Notes: a model not told the origin generated them from the letters alone. Positions 42,069 to 52,255 are shown, numbered from the stretch's first letter. The stretch: DNA of 64,000 nucleotides from a bacterium (GCA_030431455.1 JAUIJE010000006.1:248001-312000), one strand, 5' to 3'. A program made the numbers and translations.

Positions 42069-43037
42069 ATGGTCGACGACCCCGTGGCGGCGCTCGGCGA
42101 GTTGCTCACGCGGCTCGACGACGCCGAGGGCATCGTCCAGCTGGTGGCCGATGAGCTGTCGCAGGTGGGGCCGCACGTGATCGGCTTCTGCGCCCTCTAC
42201 CGGGGCAACCCCGCGCTCGAGCTCGATTGCGCCGCGGCCGCCGCGCACGGCGCGGCCTCGGGACTTGGCCCCGGGTTGTCGGAAGCATTTGCCCGGAGCG
42301 CCACGTTGTTCGACCGCTGGGCGGTCCAGTACAGCGAACGCAACCGCTGGCGCACCAAATCGTTGTCGATGATCGAGGGCTCACGGCTGGCCGCGTACTG
42401 GGGGGACGCCCCGTTGGCCTTTTCGCGCATCATCGTGTGCGAGGGCGCGGTGCCGGTGGGCTACATGGCCTTCGCGGCGGTGCAGGGACATTCCCTCCCG
42501 ACCCCCTCGCCGGGGTTTCGCCAGAAAGCCAAGACCCTGGCCAGCATCCTGCGCGCCGTCGCCCACCGCCGGGCCAAGGGCGAGGCCAGGGCGCTGGCCG
42601 ACCGGTTGCTGCAGCGTCACGACGGGGTCGCGATCTATTCGCTCGAGGGCGACCTGCTGGCGAGCACCCCCTCGGTGCGCCGCTTGGCGCAAGGTGACGC
42701 CCTGGACGCCGGCCGCTCCGCGCAAGAAGCGGCCGCGTTCGCCTCGGAGGTTTCGCTGCTCGACGGCCAACACGGATCGTTTCGGGTCGCTCACGTGTCG
42801 CTGCGTCGACCGATCACCGCGCCGACCCCCGCCGCGGCCTTCGGGACCCTGACCCCGCGGGAGCACGACATCGTGGCCGCGCTTCTCGAAGGGGGGTCGA
42901 ACAAAGACATCGCCGACCGTCTCGGGGTCAAACCCTCGTCGGTGAAGTCATCGCTCGAGCGGGTCTACCAAAAGACCGGCACCCCCGGCCGCGCCGAGCT
43001 CGTGCGTTGGGCCCTCGAGCACCGATCCGCGCCCTGA
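42069..43037 (+). CDS. LuxR-family transcriptional regulator with N-terminal sensor-like domain
   Basis: A 322-residue regulator. The last 65 residues are a LuxR/GerE helix-turn-helix (FGTLTPREHDIVAALLEGGSNK, then DIADRLGVKPSSVKSSLERVYQKTG). The N-terminal 250 residues have no receiver Asp, but the pattern of a GAF/PAS-like sensor (CALYRGNPALELDCAAAA, SRIIVCEGAVPVGYMAF). I chose the ATG at 42069 because GAGG lies 8 nt upstream; a longer frame from 41994 lacks a ribosome site. It is divergent from the trypsin-like protease and may control it. Confidence 0.88.
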   Translation: MVDDPVAALGELLTRLDDAEGIVQLVADELSQVGPHVIGFCALYRGNPALELDCAAAAAHGAASGLGPGLSEAFARSATLFDRWAVQYSERNRWRTKSLSMIEGSRLAAYWGDAPLAFSRIIVCEGAVPVGYMAFAAVQGHSLPTPSPGFRQKAKTLASILRAVAHRRAKGEARALADRLLQRHDGVAIYSLEGDLLASTPSVRRLAQGDALDAGRSAQEAAAFASEVSLLDGQHGSFRVAHVSLRRPITAPTPAAAFGTLTPREHDIVAALLEGGSNKDIADRLGVKPSSVKSSLERVYQKTGTPGRAELVRWALEHRSAP

Positions 43038-43074
43038 GCCTCTCGCGGCGGGGCCCCGGTTGTTTTCGGCCGGG

Positions 43075-44325
43075 CTACTCGTCCTCATTGCGCAGCCGTC
43101 CGCCGCTGCGCAGTGAGTTGGCGCTGTTGACCGCGGCGTAGCCGAACTTCTGGCGAATGTCGTCGACCGCGCGGTTGACCTCGGTGCCGGGCGCGAACAG
43201 GTCGAGCTGGCGGTCATGGCGCCCGAGGTTGCTCAGCTTGATGCCGAGCAACCGGATGGGCTTTTTTCGCCGGCGGGCCTGGCGGTACAGGTCGAGCACC
43301 ACCGGGAGCACGTCCCGCTCGTCGTGGGTGGCCTCGATCGTGCGGCTGCGGGTCAGGGTCTGAAAATCTGCATAGCGGAGCTTGAGGGTCACGGTGCGGG
43401 CCTTGACCTGTCGTTTGCGCGCGCGCCAGCAGACCCGCTCGGTGAGGGAGCAGATGCGCTCTTCGATGTCGTGGGCGTTGGTCATGTCCTCGCGGAACGT
43501 GCGTTCGTTGGAGATGCTGCCCACGGTGCCGCCCACGGGGTCGTGTTCGCGGAAGTGGGGCCGCTCGCGGCCGAGCTCGGCGCGGGCGATGCCGCGGGCG
43601 TGGCTTTGCACCATCCCCGCCCGGGAGCCGAACACCTCGCGCAGCTCGTCGAGGGAGGCCCGCGCGACCTCGCCGAGGGTGAGGATGCCGCGCTGGTGCA
43701 GCTCGTGTTCTGCCACCGGACCGATGCCGGGCAGCTTGCGCACGCCGAGGGGGGCGAGGAACGCGGCCTCTTGCCCCGCGGGGACGAGGCGGATGCCCGC
43801 TGGCTTGGCACAGTTGGACGCGACCTTGGCCACCGGCTTGCACGAGGCGATGCCGCAGCTCGCGGGCAGACCCAGCTCGTCCTGGATGCGCCCGGTGATG
43901 TCGCCCACCACCCGGAGGATGGTGGCGTCCCCGTCGATGTCGTGGGGCTTTTTGTACAGCCGGTCACAGCCGCGGAAATCCAGATACATTTCGTCGATGC
44001 TCGCCACCCGGCTCTCGGGGGTGTAGCTCTGGGCGATGGCCCGCACCTTCTCGGCGTAGTCGCTGTACACCCCGTGGGTCCCGGACATGAAGATCGCCTC
44101 GGGGGGCGCCTTGCGGGCGGCTTCGGTCAGGGACATGCCGGACTTGACCCCAAACGCCCGGGCTTCGTAGCTGCAGGCGGTCACCACGCCCCGCGCGCCA
44201 CGGGGCCCACCGACGACCACGGCTTTGCCCACCAGGTCGGGGTTGAGCACGCGCTCGACGGACACGAAGAAGGTGTCGAGGTCCAGGCAACAGATGCGCG
44301 CGGGGGGGCCAGGGGGAGCGGACAT
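43075..44325 (-). CDS. dinB: DNA polymerase IV (Y-family)
   Basis: A 416-residue translesion polymerase. The catalytic carboxylates are visible: CLDLDTFFVSVE (first Asp) and VASIDEMYLDF (Asp-Glu). Palm/fingers motifs (ACSYEARAFGVKSGM, YSDYAEKVRAI), a helix-hairpin-helix (KLPGIGP) and the little-finger domain (RTVTLKLRYADF) follow. It copies damaged templates with low fidelity. The start at 44325 (MSAPPGPPARICCLDLDTFF) is chosen over an upstream ATG at 44385 because a LexA-type operator lies between them. Confidence 0.96.
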   Translation of the reverse strand: MSAPPGPPARICCLDLDTFFVSVERVLNPDLVGKAVVVGGPRGARGVVTACSYEARAFGVKSGMSLTEAARKAPPEAIFMSGTHGVYSDYAEKVRAIAQSYTPESRVASIDEMYLDFRGCDRLYKKPHDIDGDATILRVVGDITGRIQDELGLPASCGIASCKPVAKVASNCAKPAGIRLVPAGQEAAFLAPLGVRKLPGIGPVAEHELHQRGILTLGEVARASLDELREVFGSRAGMVQSHARGIARAELGRERPHFREHDPVGGTVGSISNERTFREDMTNAHDIEERICSLTERVCWRARKRQVKARTVTLKLRYADFQTLTRSRTIEATHDERDVLPVVLDLYRQARRRKKPIRLLGIKLSNLGRHDRQLDLFAPGTEVNRAVDDIRQKFGYAAVNSANSLRSGGRLRNEDE

Positions 44326-44354
44326 GGGCTGGACCTCAACGGGGGGCGGCGAGG

Positions 44355-44370
44355 CTGAACAAATGTTCAG
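44355..44370 (-). promoter_or_regulatory. LexA/SOS-box-like palindrome upstream of dinB
   Basis: CTGAACAAATGTTCAG: a perfect 7-bp dyad (CTGAACA/TGTTCAG) with the GAAC-N4-GTTC core known for LexA of Gram-positives and with ends like those described for myxobacteria. It is 30 bp ahead of the dinB start, where a repressor would block transcription. No lexA gene is in the window. Confidence 0.75.
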
Positions 44371-44610
44371 ATAGCGTAGCGCCACGCGACCGGGCCCGGC
44401 AAATGCGTTCGCGGATCAAGCGGGGCCGCGGGCCGGATGCGATTGGCGCCCGGGGACCGCGTGCGGCACATTGCTGGCGCGCGACCAGGGGGCTCAGGAG
44501 AGCCCCTGTTGGGGCGGGCGCGCTGGGACCGGCGTCGTCTGATCTGGTGGCGAAACGTTTTGGGGGGGCCGCGCGCACTGATGCGTCGCGCCCTGAGGAG
44601 GATGAAGTCC

Positions 44611-46959
44611 ATGCGCCACGTCTTGTTTCCGTTGTCGCTTTGCCTGTTTCTGTTGAGCGGGGTGCCGGTCCTGTCCGGGTGCCCCAGCGGCGATGGGGAT
44701 GGGGACGGTGACGGGGATGGCGACGGGGATGGGGATGGCGACGGTGACGGCGACGGGGATGGCGACGGGGATGGTGACGGTGACGGTGACGGCGACGGTG
44801 ACGGCGACGGGGATGGCGACGGCGACGGGGATGGCGACGGCGACGGGGATGGCGACGGTGACGGGGATGGTGACGGCGACGGGGACGGCGACGGTGACGG
44901 TGACGGTGATGGAGACGGTGACGGTGACGGGGACGGTGACGGGGATGGCGACGGCGACGGGGACGGGGACGGCGACACCTGGACGTGCGACCCCGAGTAC
45001 TTCGATGAGACCGGCCAAGGTCTGCCCGCGTACTGTGACTGCAATTGCGGGATCTACGACCCCGACTGCGACAACCCGGGGCTCAGCTTGTTTGGTTGCC
45101 CCGCGGGGGCGGCCCAAGGGTGGACCTGCGACGCGGCGGGCGAGTGCACCAACGAGGCCTGCGGCGACGGGGTGATCGACCTGCTCAACGGAGAGGACTG
45201 CGACGACGGCAACACCACCGGCGGGGATGGGTGCACCACCTGCGAGATCGACGACGGGTTTGTGTGCAATGGCGCGCCGTCGATGTGCACCGCCCAATGC
45301 GGCAACGGGGTGGTCGAGCCCGCGGAGGAATGTGACGACGCCAACGCGGTGGCGGGGGACGGGTGCACCAATTGCGCGGCCGACGTCGGCTACACCTGCG
45401 CCGGCGCGCCCTCGGTGTGCACGCTGACCTGCAGCGATGGGGTCATCGACACCGGGATCGGCGAGGTCTGTGACGACGGCAATCTCGTGGCCGGGGACGG
45501 GTGCGATCCCGCGTGCGCGTTGGAGCCCGGGTACGGCTGTACCGGGGAGCCGTCGGTGTGTGTGTTCACCTGCGGCGACGGGGTGCTCGACCCCAACGAA
45601 GAATGCGACGACGGCAACCTCATCGATGGCGACGACTGCAGCGCGCTGTGCCTGATCGAGTTCAGCTGTGACCCCGGCGAGTACCAGTGCAGCATCGACG
45701 ACGAGTGCATCCCCCTCAACTACGTGTGCGACAACTTCACCGACTGCAGCGACGGCGAAGACGAGAGCGTCGAGGTGTGCGGGGCCTGCGGCGACGGCGA
45801 GCTCAACCCCGACGAGCAGTGCGACGACGGCAACCTCACCCCTGGCGACGGGTGCTCGGCCTCGTGCACCATCGAAGGCTGCGGCAACGGGTTCATCGAC
45901 GTGGGCGAGGAGTGCGACGACGGCAACCAAGCGGACGGCGACGGGTGCACCGCGGACTGCGCCATCGAGGACCTGTCCACCGTGCACGAGACCGAACCCA
46001 ACGACGATGGCACCCCCGAGGTGGACATCCTCGACTTCGACTCCGCCGCCGCCAACGGACCGTTTACCCAGAGCGAGATCATCGCCGCGTCGATCAACCC
46101 CGCGGGGGACGAGGACGTGTTCGCCTTCGCCAACCTCGGCACCGAGACCCAGGTGCTGCGGCTGTTCACCTATGACCTCGGCGGGCCCGGGAGCTGCAAC
46201 ATCGACACCCGGCTGTGGGTGCGCGACGCGGCCGGGCTCGAGCTCGCGTTCGACGACGACAGCGGCCCGGGCTATTGCTCGGTGGTGGAGTACGCGGTGG
46301 GCCCGGGGGTCACGGTCTATGCCCACGTCGACGAGTGGGGGGACAACAACGTGCTCAACAACTACTACCTCGAAGCCCAGTTCTACGTGCCGGTGTGCGG
46401 CGACGGCCTGCTCGACGCCGGGGAGGAGTGCGACGACGGCAACAACGTGGGCAACGATGGTTGCGCGGCGGATTGTCAGTTCGAGACCATCTGCGGCAAC
46501 ACCGCGGTGGAGCCGGGCGAGCAGTGTGACGACGGGAACGTCGTCGACGGCGATGGCTGTTCGGCCCTGTGCGAGTACGAGGTCGAGGCCGAGATCGAGC
46601 CCAACAACGACGCGGCCAACGCCCAAGCGGTCAACGGCAGCGTGTCCGGCCTGATCGAGGTGGCGGGCGACTTTGACTACTATGCCTATGCACTGGTGGC
46701 CGGTCAGACCATCACCGCCGAGACCGTGGACAACGGCGACGGCACCTGCGCGGCCAACCAGAAGGATTCGGAAATCCGCATCTACGCCGTCGACGGCGTG
46801 ACCGAGCTGGGCGACGACGACGACGACGGGGCCGGGTGGTGCTCGCGGCTGTCGGTCACCGTGCCCGCCGACGGCGTGTACTTCGTGCGGGTGGCCGCGT
46901 CCCAAGCCTTCGCCCAGAACGCGACCTTCGACTACATCCTGACCATCAACATCCAGTGA
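44611..46959 (+). CDS. Lipoprotein with Gly-Asp stalk, DUF4215 repeats, an LDL-receptor A-like module and two PPC domains
   Basis: A 782-residue lipoprotein; AGGAGG ends 9 nt before the chosen ATG and the signal ends [12 protein letters not shown] 96-residue Gly-Asp stalk follows. Then come eight Cys-rich DUF4215 repeats ([18 protein letters not shown] is the first), interrupted by a six-Cys module [14 protein letters not shown] ... [13 protein letters not shown] that matches the LDLa pattern, including its acidic Ca site. Two pre-peptidase C-terminal (PPC) jelly-roll domains ([15 protein letters not shown] and [16 protein letters not shown]) lie in the C-terminal half. No enzyme domain is present, so it is probably a binding or adhesive surface protein. 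Confidence 0.93.
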   Translation: MRHVLFPLSLCLFLLSGVPVLSGCPSGDGDGDGDGDGDGDGDGDGDGDGDGDGDGDGDGDGDGDGDGDGDGDGDGDGDGDGDGDGDGDGDGDGDGDGDGDGDGDGDGDGDGDGDGDGDGDGDTWTCDPEYFDETGQGLPAYCDCNCGIYDPDCDNPGLSLFGCPAGAAQGWTCDAAGECTNEACGDGVIDLLNGEDCDDGNTTGGDGCTTCEIDDGFVCNGAPSMCTAQCGNGVVEPAEECDDANAVAGDGCTNCAADVGYTCAGAPSVCTLTCSDGVIDTGIGEVCDDGNLVAGDGCDPACALEPGYGCTGEPSVCVFTCGDGVLDPNEECDDGNLIDGDDCSALCLIEFSCDPGEYQCSIDDECIPLNYVCDNFTDCSDGEDESVEVCGACGDGELNPDEQCDDGNLTPGDGCSASCTIEGCGNGFIDVGEECDDGNQADGDGCTADCAIEDLSTVHETEPNDDGTPEVDILDFDSAAANGPFTQSEIIAASINPAGDEDVFAFANLGTETQVLRLFTYDLGGPGSCNIDTRLWVRDAAGLELAFDDDSGPGYCSVVEYAVGPGVTVYAHVDEWGDNNVLNNYYLEAQFYVPVCGDGLLDAGEECDDGNNVGNDGCAADCQFETICGNTAVEPGEQCDDGNVVDGDGCSALCEYEVEAEIEPNNDAANAQAVNGSVSGLIEVAGDFDYYAYALVAGQTITAETVDNGDGTCAANQKDSEIRIYAVDGVTELGDDDDDGAGWCSRLSVTVPADGVYFVRVAASQAFAQNATFDYILTINIQ
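44689..44976 (+). repeat. Gly-Asp hexanucleotide tract (48 units)
   Basis: The longest such tract in the window: 48 GGNGAY hexamers starting three codons after the lipid-anchor Cys of the LDLa-like lipoprotein. Confidence 0.97.
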
Positions 46960-46991
46960 CGGCGCCCCCCGGCGGTCTGCTAGGCTGGGGC

Positions 46992-48233
46992 ATGGTCCGC
47001 ACCGTCGTCGCTCTGGGGCTCGGGGTCTGCATCGGCGCGGGCTGCCCCGGCCCCGCGCCCGCGCCCGAGCCGGACCCCGCCTACGACTTCCCGGGGGTCT
47101 ACGATCTGCCCGACGTCGAGGGGCTGCCGGACCTGTTCGCGTCGACCTTCGATCCCGACAAGACCGCCACCACCCCCGACGACTTCACCGGCTGGCGCCG
47201 CGACGAGCTGCTCGCGCTGTTCGCCCACCATGTGTATGGAAAGAGCCCGCCCGGTCACGGGCTCATCGACGTCGAACAGACCGCCCGCCTCGAGGACATC
47301 GACGGCCTGGACGCGGATTTGACCCTCTACGACCTGACCCTGCAAAGCGGCGTGGTGCTGCACCTCGCGCTGCTGTTGCCCCAAGGCGCGGGCCCCGCCC
47401 CCGTGATCGTGGCCCCCAACAAATGTGGCAACCACACCGTGTTCGCGGACGAGGCGGTGCCCGGCACCACCGCGTTCTCCTCCTGCGGCGGTGACGTGGA
47501 CGCGACCCGCAACACCCGGCGCATCTACTTTTCGCCCGAGCACATCGTGGGCGCCGGCTTCGGGCTGGCCACCTATCACGAGAGCGACGCCGCCCCCGAC
47601 GACCAGGACCGCATCGCGGACTTCATCGTCGACGCCGACCGCGGCCCGCACGACGGCGCGATGATCGCGGCCTGGACCTTGGCCAACCAGCGGGTGATGG
47701 ACGCCCTCGTCGAGCTCGACACCGGGGCGGTCGACACCGACCACGTCTTTGTCTACGGGCACTCCCGGCGGGGCAAGACCGCCCTGTGGACGGCGGCCAA
47801 CGACCGCCGCTTTTTCGGGGTCATCGCCCACCAGTCCGGCACCGGGGGCGCCCCGCTGCTGCGCAACGGGCTCGGCGAGACCATCGAGTTCGTCACCGGC
47901 CTGTACCCGCATTGGTTCTGCGACGACTTCCGCACCTTCCAGGGCTACGAGCAGCGCCTGCCGGTGGACAGCCACCAGCTGTTGGCGCTGCTCGCCCCCC
48001 GCCCGGTGTGGCTCTCCGACGGGGCGGACGACTTCTGGGCCGATCCCGACGGGGCGCGCGACGCGGCGGTGGCGGCGGTTCCCGCCTACGCGCTGCTCGG
48101 CCGGGGCACGTTTGATCCGGTGGTCGACGACGGGCCGCTGTCGTGGCGGCTGCGCCCGGGGGCCCACAGCGTCGAGGCCGCGGACTGGGAGCGGTTCATG
48201 GCGTTCGCCGCCGCGGCGGTGGCGGGCGAATAG
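46992..48233 (+). CDS. Lipoprotein esterase of the glucuronoyl esterase (CE15)-like alpha/beta hydrolase group
   Basis: A 413-residue exported hydrolase; the signal [18 protein letters not shown] has a lipobox. The core is an alpha/beta hydrolase with the nucleophile elbow [11 protein letters not shown], which is the signature of CE15-like enzymes (Ser followed by Arg, and a Lys three residues after that), and the catalytic-type His in [14 protein letters not shown]15 enzymes cleave ester bonds between lignin and glucuronoxylan. Here the substrate is not proven, but an envelope-bound esterase acting on plant or microbial polysaccharide is likely. It lies 32 nt behind the LDLa-like lipoprotein and may share its transcript. 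Confidence 0.9.
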   Translation: MVRTVVALGLGVCIGAGCPGPAPAPEPDPAYDFPGVYDLPDVEGLPDLFASTFDPDKTATTPDDFTGWRRDELLALFAHHVYGKSPPGHGLIDVEQTARLEDIDGLDADLTLYDLTLQSGVVLHLALLLPQGAGPAPVIVAPNKCGNHTVFADEAVPGTTAFSSCGGDVDATRNTRRIYFSPEHIVGAGFGLATYHESDAAPDDQDRIADFIVDADRGPHDGAMIAAWTLANQRVMDALVELDTGAVDTDHVFVYGHSRRGKTALWTAANDRRFFGVIAHQSGTGGAPLLRNGLGETIEFVTGLYPHWFCDDFRTFQGYEQRLPVDSHQLLALLAPRPVWLSDGADDFWADPDGARDAAVAAVPAYALLGRGTFDPVVDDGPLSWRLRPGAHSVEAADWERFMAFAAAAVAGE

Positions 48234-48339
48234 CGCCAGGCTATTGCGCCATCCAGACAATCGATTTTACCGATGCACAGCTGGTGGCGATGCTGCGGTA
48301 AGACACCGTTCAATCATCCGTTTCTCAAAAGGAGCTCCC

Positions 48340-48864
48340 ATGACCACCCACGTCCCCCAAGTCACCTTCCGCACCCGCGTCCGCGATGAATCCATCGGCG
48401 GCGAGAACCCCTTCCGCTGGCAAGACGTCACCACCGACGAGGTGTTCAAGGGCAAGAAGGTCGTGCTGTTCGCGCTGCCCGGCGCCTTCACCCCCACCTG
48501 CAGCTCCACCCACCTGCCGGGCTACGAGGCGCACTTTGACGACTTCAAAGCCGCCGGCGTCGACGACGTGGTGTGCTTGTCGGTCAACGACGCGTTTGTG
48601 ATGTACCAATGGGGCAAGAAGCTCGGCGCCGAAAAGGTGCGCCTGCTCCCCGACGGCAACGCCGAGTTCACCCGCAAGATGGGCATGCTCGTCAACAAAG
48701 ACAACCTCGGCTTCGGGGCGCGTTCGTGGCGCTACTCGATGTTCGTCAACGACGGGAAGATCGAGAAGATGTTCGTCGAGCCCAACCTGCGCGACAACGC
48801 GGACAGCGACCCCTTCGAGGTGAGCGACGCCGACACCATGCTCGCCTGGCTCAAAGGGCGTTGA
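48340..48864 (+). CDS. Peroxiredoxin of the Prx5/AhpE-like type
   Basis: A 174-residue thiol peroxidase. The peroxidatic site [16 protein letters not shown] is the typical Prx5 motif with the Cys after TPT. Downstream motifs [19 protein letters not shown] and the [16 protein letters not shown] segment also fit Prx5 proteins, which reduce H2O2 or organic peroxides with glutaredoxin or thioredoxin. The AAAAGGAG ribosome site is good. It has its own short leader (48234-48339) and overlaps the convergent nhaR-like gene by 14 nt. Confidence 0.95.
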   Translation: MTTHVPQVTFRTRVRDESIGGENPFRWQDVTTDEVFKGKKVVLFALPGAFTPTCSSTHLPGYEAHFDDFKAAGVDDVVCLSVNDAFVMYQWGKKLGAEKVRLLPDGNAEFTRKMGMLVNKDNLGFGARSWRYSMFVNDGKIEKMFVEPNLRDNADSDPFEVSDADTMLAWLKGR

Positions 48865-49774
48865 TCGCCCCGTCGAAAAGCCCGCTCTGGGCCCGGCGCC
48901 GGATCTCGGCCACCGCGGGGTGGCGGATCCGGCGCTCGACGGTGATGGCGAAGAACTTCTCGGTGGCGCCGTCGATCACGCCCAGGGGCACCACGTTGTA
49001 GTACTGGCCGACCTCGTCGAGGATGAGGTTGGCCACGGGGAAAATGCCTTCCCCTTTGTCGCCAAAATGTTTCAGCAAGGCGCTGTCGGCGATCTCGGCC
49101 ATCACCCGGGGGTGGATGTTGTGCTGGTCGAACCACGCGTCCACCGAGCGCCGCAGGGCGGTGTCCTCGGTGGGCAACAGAAACGGCGCCCCCGACAGGC
49201 CCTCGGGGAAGTTGCTGCGGTACCGCTCGGCGAGGTCGGGTGACGCCATCCACACCACCCCGCATTCGCCCAGCGGGTGGTTGTAGGCCTTGATGTTGAC
49301 CCCCTGGGGAATGGGCGCGTCGTTGAGCACCAGGTCGAGGTTGTGCAGCGCCAGTTCCGCGAGCAGGCGCTCGACGCCGTCCTCGCGGCAGATGAGGCGG
49401 ATGCCCTCGCGCATGTGCAGCGTGGGCTCAAGCAGCCGGTGGCACACCAACTTGGGCAGCGCGTCGCTCACCCCCACGCGCAGCTCCCGCACCGAACCGC
49501 CCGGTTCTCCCCGGAGCGCGGCCTGCAGCTCACGGCTGAGCCCAAAGATCTCGTCGGCGTAGACCTTGGTGGTCTGGCCCGCGTCGGTGAGGCCCAGCCC
49601 GCGTCCCCGCCGCTCGAACAGCTCGACCCCGAGGCTGTCCTCGAGCAGTTTGATCTGCGCGGAGATGGTCTGGGGGGTGACGTGCAGGACTTTGCTGGCG
49701 GCGGTGATCGAGCCCTCGCGGGCCGTGACCCAGAAGTACAACAGGTGGTTGTGGTTCACGTGGGTGGTCGGCAT
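48851..49774 (-). CDS. nhaR: NhaR-type LysR-family transcriptional activator
   Basis: A 307-residue LysR-type regulator that follows the NhaR pattern closely: [65 protein letters not shown] and, near the C-terminus, IRHPAVAEI. NhaR senses sodium/ionic conditions in E. coli and activates nhaA. Here it is divergent from a SulP-type transporter across 219 bp, so it probably controls that gene. The transporter is not NhaA, so the signal may differ. Confidence 0.92.
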   Translation of the reverse strand: MPTTHVNHNHLLYFWVTAREGSITAASKVLHVTPQTISAQIKLLEDSLGVELFERRGRGLGLTDAGQTTKVYADEIFGLSRELQAALRGEPGGSVRELRVGVSDALPKLVCHRLLEPTLHMREGIRLICREDGVERLLAELALHNLDLVLNDAPIPQGVNIKAYNHPLGECGVVWMASPDLAERYRSNFPEGLSGAPFLLPTEDTALRRSVDAWFDQHNIHPRVMAEIADSALLKHFGDKGEGIFPVANLILDEVGQYYNVVPLGVIDGATEKFFAITVERRIRHPAVAEIRRRAQSGLFDGAINAL

Positions 49775-49920
49775 GCGGCCAAAGCATAAGGCAAAAGCTG
49801 ATTAAAAGCCTCATTCTTCGTTGAAGGTCGACCGGATCTTCGGCCGAGCCCGCATGGCCGCACAGCCAATTGGCTGAAAAGGCGAAGAAATTGGGTTTTT
49901 TATCAAGAATTACCTGATTT

Positions 49921-49943
49921 TCACATAGGACATTCCGATGTGA
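49921..49943. promoter_or_regulatory. Inverted repeat in the nhaR-SulP divergent region, possible LysR-type operator
   Basis: TCACAT (49921-49926), 11 nt, ATGTGA (49938-49943): perfect 6-bp arms in an AT-rich stretch. The spacing suits a LysR-type binding site. It lies 51-73 bp ahead of the transporter ATG; the in-frame GTG at 49940 falls inside it and is therefore an unlikely start. Confidence 0.45.
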
Positions 49944-49993
49944 TTTTACCATGTCCAGATTCGAGGTACGTGGACGGGGGAGGTGGCGAGTTG

Positions 49994-51577
49994 ATGGGAC
50001 TGACCCTGGCGCATTGGCGCCGTGACATCCCGGCCGGATTGGTCGTGTTCTTGGTGGCGGTGCCGCTTTGTTTGGGCATTGCTTTGGCTTCGGGCGCGCC
50101 GCTGTTCTCCGGAATTCTGGCCGGCATCGTGGGCGGACTGGTGGTCACCCTGTTCTCCGACTCCGCCTTGGGGGTGAGCGGACCCGCCGCCGGGCTTGCG
50201 GTCATCGTGCTCTCCGCGATCGAGAGCCTGGGGGACTTTCGCGTCTTCCTGCTCGCGGTGGTGATCGGGGGGGCGCTGCAAATGTTACTGGGTGTGGCCC
50301 GGGCCGGCATCATCGCCTACTACTTTCCGTCCTCGGTGATCAAAGGCATGCTCGCCGCCATCGGCATCATCCTCATCCTCAAGCAGCTCCCCCACGCGGT
50401 GGGCTACGACAAGGACTACGAGGGGGACATGGATTTCTTCCAGCCCGACGGCCACAACACCCTGAGCGAGCTGGTCTACATGTTCGACGCGGTGAGCCTC
50501 GGGGCGATCATCGTGGCCGCGGTGTCGCTGGCCATCCTCATGCTCTGGGAGACCAAGTGGTTCAAGGCCATGAAGTTCACCCAGCTCGTGCAAGGGCCGT
50601 TGGTGGCGGTGGCCATCGGCATCATCCTCGGCGTGGTGTTCAGCGGGAGCGAGCAGCTGGCGATTTCTCCCGAACACATGGTCGCCCTTCCCGTGCTCGA
50701 CTCCCTCACCGAGGTGGGCACGTTGCTGACGTTGCCGGACTTCTCCGCCTGGACCAACCCCGCGGTCTTCAAAGTCGGAGCCACCATCGCGATTGTGGCC
50801 AGCATCGAGACCCTCCTGTGCGTTGAGGCCACCGACAAGCTGGACCCAGAAAAACGCATCACGTCATCGAACAAGGAGCTGCGGGCCCAGGGCATCGGCA
50901 ACATGGTGGCGGGCCTCATCGGCGGCTTGCCCGTGACCCAGGTGATCGTGCGCTCGTCGGCCAACATCAACTCCGGGGGCAAGACCAAGACCGCGGCCTT
51001 CATCCATGGCGCCTTCATCGTTCTGGCGGTGTTGTTGTTTCCACAACTGATGAACATGATTCCGCTCTCGTGTCTGGCCGCGGTGCTCATCGTGGTCGGC
51101 TTCAAACTCGCCCGCATCTCGCTGTTCGTGCAGATGTACAAAAAAGGTCAGTCTCAGTTCCTGCCGTTTGCGGTCACCGTGGCCGCGATTGTGTTCACCG
51201 ACCTTCTCATTGGCATTGGCATCGGCATGGCCGTGGCCATGTTCTTCGTGCTCTACAACAACTTCAGGCTCCCCTTTCACATCAACCACCGAAAGGACGA
51301 GGAGGGGCGCGAGGTGTACGAGTTCTTGCTCAGCGAAGAGGTCTCGTTCCTCAACCGCGGACGGATCATGCGGGCCCTGTACGATGTACCCAAGGGCAGC
51401 CACATCATCCTCGACCGGTCGCGGGTGGTGAGCATCGACCCCGACGTGGTCGAGGTGATCAATGACTTCCGCCAACACGTCGAGACCCACGGCGACGTGG
51501 TGCTCGAGATCCGCGAAGCCAAAAGCCCCTATGCGGTGCCGGGCAAAGACGACCTCGCCAACACCGCCGCGGCCTGA
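49994..51577 (+). CDS. SulP/SLC26-family anion transporter with STAS domain
   Basis: A 527-residue membrane transporter. The N-terminal membrane domain opens with WRRDIPAGLVVFLVAVPLCLGIALASG, a SulP hallmark, and has 10-12 hydrophobic helices; a later QVIVRSSANINSGGKTK block is the SulP signature loop in bicarbonate-type members. The cytoplasmic C-terminal part (VSFLNRGRIMRALYDVPKGSHIILDRSRV onward) is a STAS domain. This type exchanges or co-transports sulfate, bicarbonate or related anions, often with Na. I chose the ATG at 49994 after GGGGGAGGTGG; GTG at 49940 is unlikely. It is under the divergent NhaR-type regulator by position. Confidence 0.93.
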   Translation: MGLTLAHWRRDIPAGLVVFLVAVPLCLGIALASGAPLFSGILAGIVGGLVVTLFSDSALGVSGPAAGLAVIVLSAIESLGDFRVFLLAVVIGGALQMLLGVARAGIIAYYFPSSVIKGMLAAIGIILILKQLPHAVGYDKDYEGDMDFFQPDGHNTLSELVYMFDAVSLGAIIVAAVSLAILMLWETKWFKAMKFTQLVQGPLVAVAIGIILGVVFSGSEQLAISPEHMVALPVLDSLTEVGTLLTLPDFSAWTNPAVFKVGATIAIVASIETLLCVEATDKLDPEKRITSSNKELRAQGIGNMVAGLIGGLPVTQVIVRSSANINSGGKTKTAAFIHGAFIVLAVLLFPQLMNMIPLSCLAAVLIVVGFKLARISLFVQMYKKGQSQFLPFAVTVAAIVFTDLLIGIGIGMAVAMFFVLYNNFRLPFHINHRKDEEGREVYEFLLSEEVSFLNRGRIMRALYDVPKGSHIILDRSRVVSIDPDVVEVINDFRQHVETHGDVVLEIREAKSPYAVPGKDDLANTAAA

Positions 51578-51607
51578 TCGGAACATGCCGGGCCAGACCG
51601 GGGTCGG

Positions 51608-52255
51608 GTGAGCATGCGCTGGTCACGCCGCCATGTTCTCGTCGGGCTCGCCGGCTCGGCCCTCCCGCTTCGCGCCGAAAGTGGGGCCAAGCTCCAGGTC
51701 GCGATCCAACCCTACGGCAAAGCGCTGGCCGCGCGGGACGTCGCGTTTGTGAAGACCGCGATCGCGGCGTTCTTTGACGTCGACGTGCACGTGCTCGACC
51801 GCGTGCCCCATCCGGCCGCGGCCTGGACCGCCCCCCGCCAACGCTGGCGCGCGGGCGTGCTCCTCGACGACTTCGTGGCCAGAAAGCCGCGCGAGGCGGT
51901 GCAGATCCTGGGGCTCACCCGCGCGGACATCTCGGTGACCAAGGGCGACATCCCCGACTGGGGCGTGCTCGGCTACGGCATGGTGGGCGGGCCCGCATGT
52001 GTGGTGTCGCGGCATCGTTGCCGCATCGGGGCCAAAGGGCCGCGCCACATCCGGCAGCGGTTGGCCAAGGTGTGTCTGCACGAGCTCGGGCACACCCTGG
52101 GCAGCGGCCATTGCCCCACCCGGGGCTGCTTGATGCACGATGCCGAGGGCCAGGTGAAGCCGCTGGACATCGAGCACACCTTTTGTGCCGATACAATGGC
52201 ACTGTTTCGCAAACGGGGCGCGCCCCTGCGCGACGACGTCAAGCTGCCCTGGTAG
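51608..52255 (+). CDS. Archaemetzincin-like metalloprotease with Tat-type signal
   Basis: A 215-residue protein with the archaemetzincin zinc motif HELGHTLGSGHCPTRGCLM: HExxHxxGxxH with the added Cys-x4-Cys-Met that defines the family. The N-terminus MSMRWSRRHVLVGLAGSALPL has a twin-arginine (SRRHVLV) and a hydrophobic core, so it should be exported folded. Archaemetzincins are mostly without known substrates. The start is a GTG at 51608 or the ATG at 51614. It lies 30 bp after the transporter gene and converges on pth with 12 bp between. Confidence 0.9.
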   Translation: MSMRWSRRHVLVGLAGSALPLRAESGAKLQVAIQPYGKALAARDVAFVKTAIAAFFDVDVHVLDRVPHPAAAWTAPRQRWRAGVLLDDFVARKPREAVQILGLTRADISVTKGDIPDWGVLGYGMVGGPACVVSRHRCRIGAKGPRHIRQRLAKVCLHELGHTLGSGHCPTRGCLMHDAEGQVKPLDIEHTFCADTMALFRKRGAPLRDDVKLPW

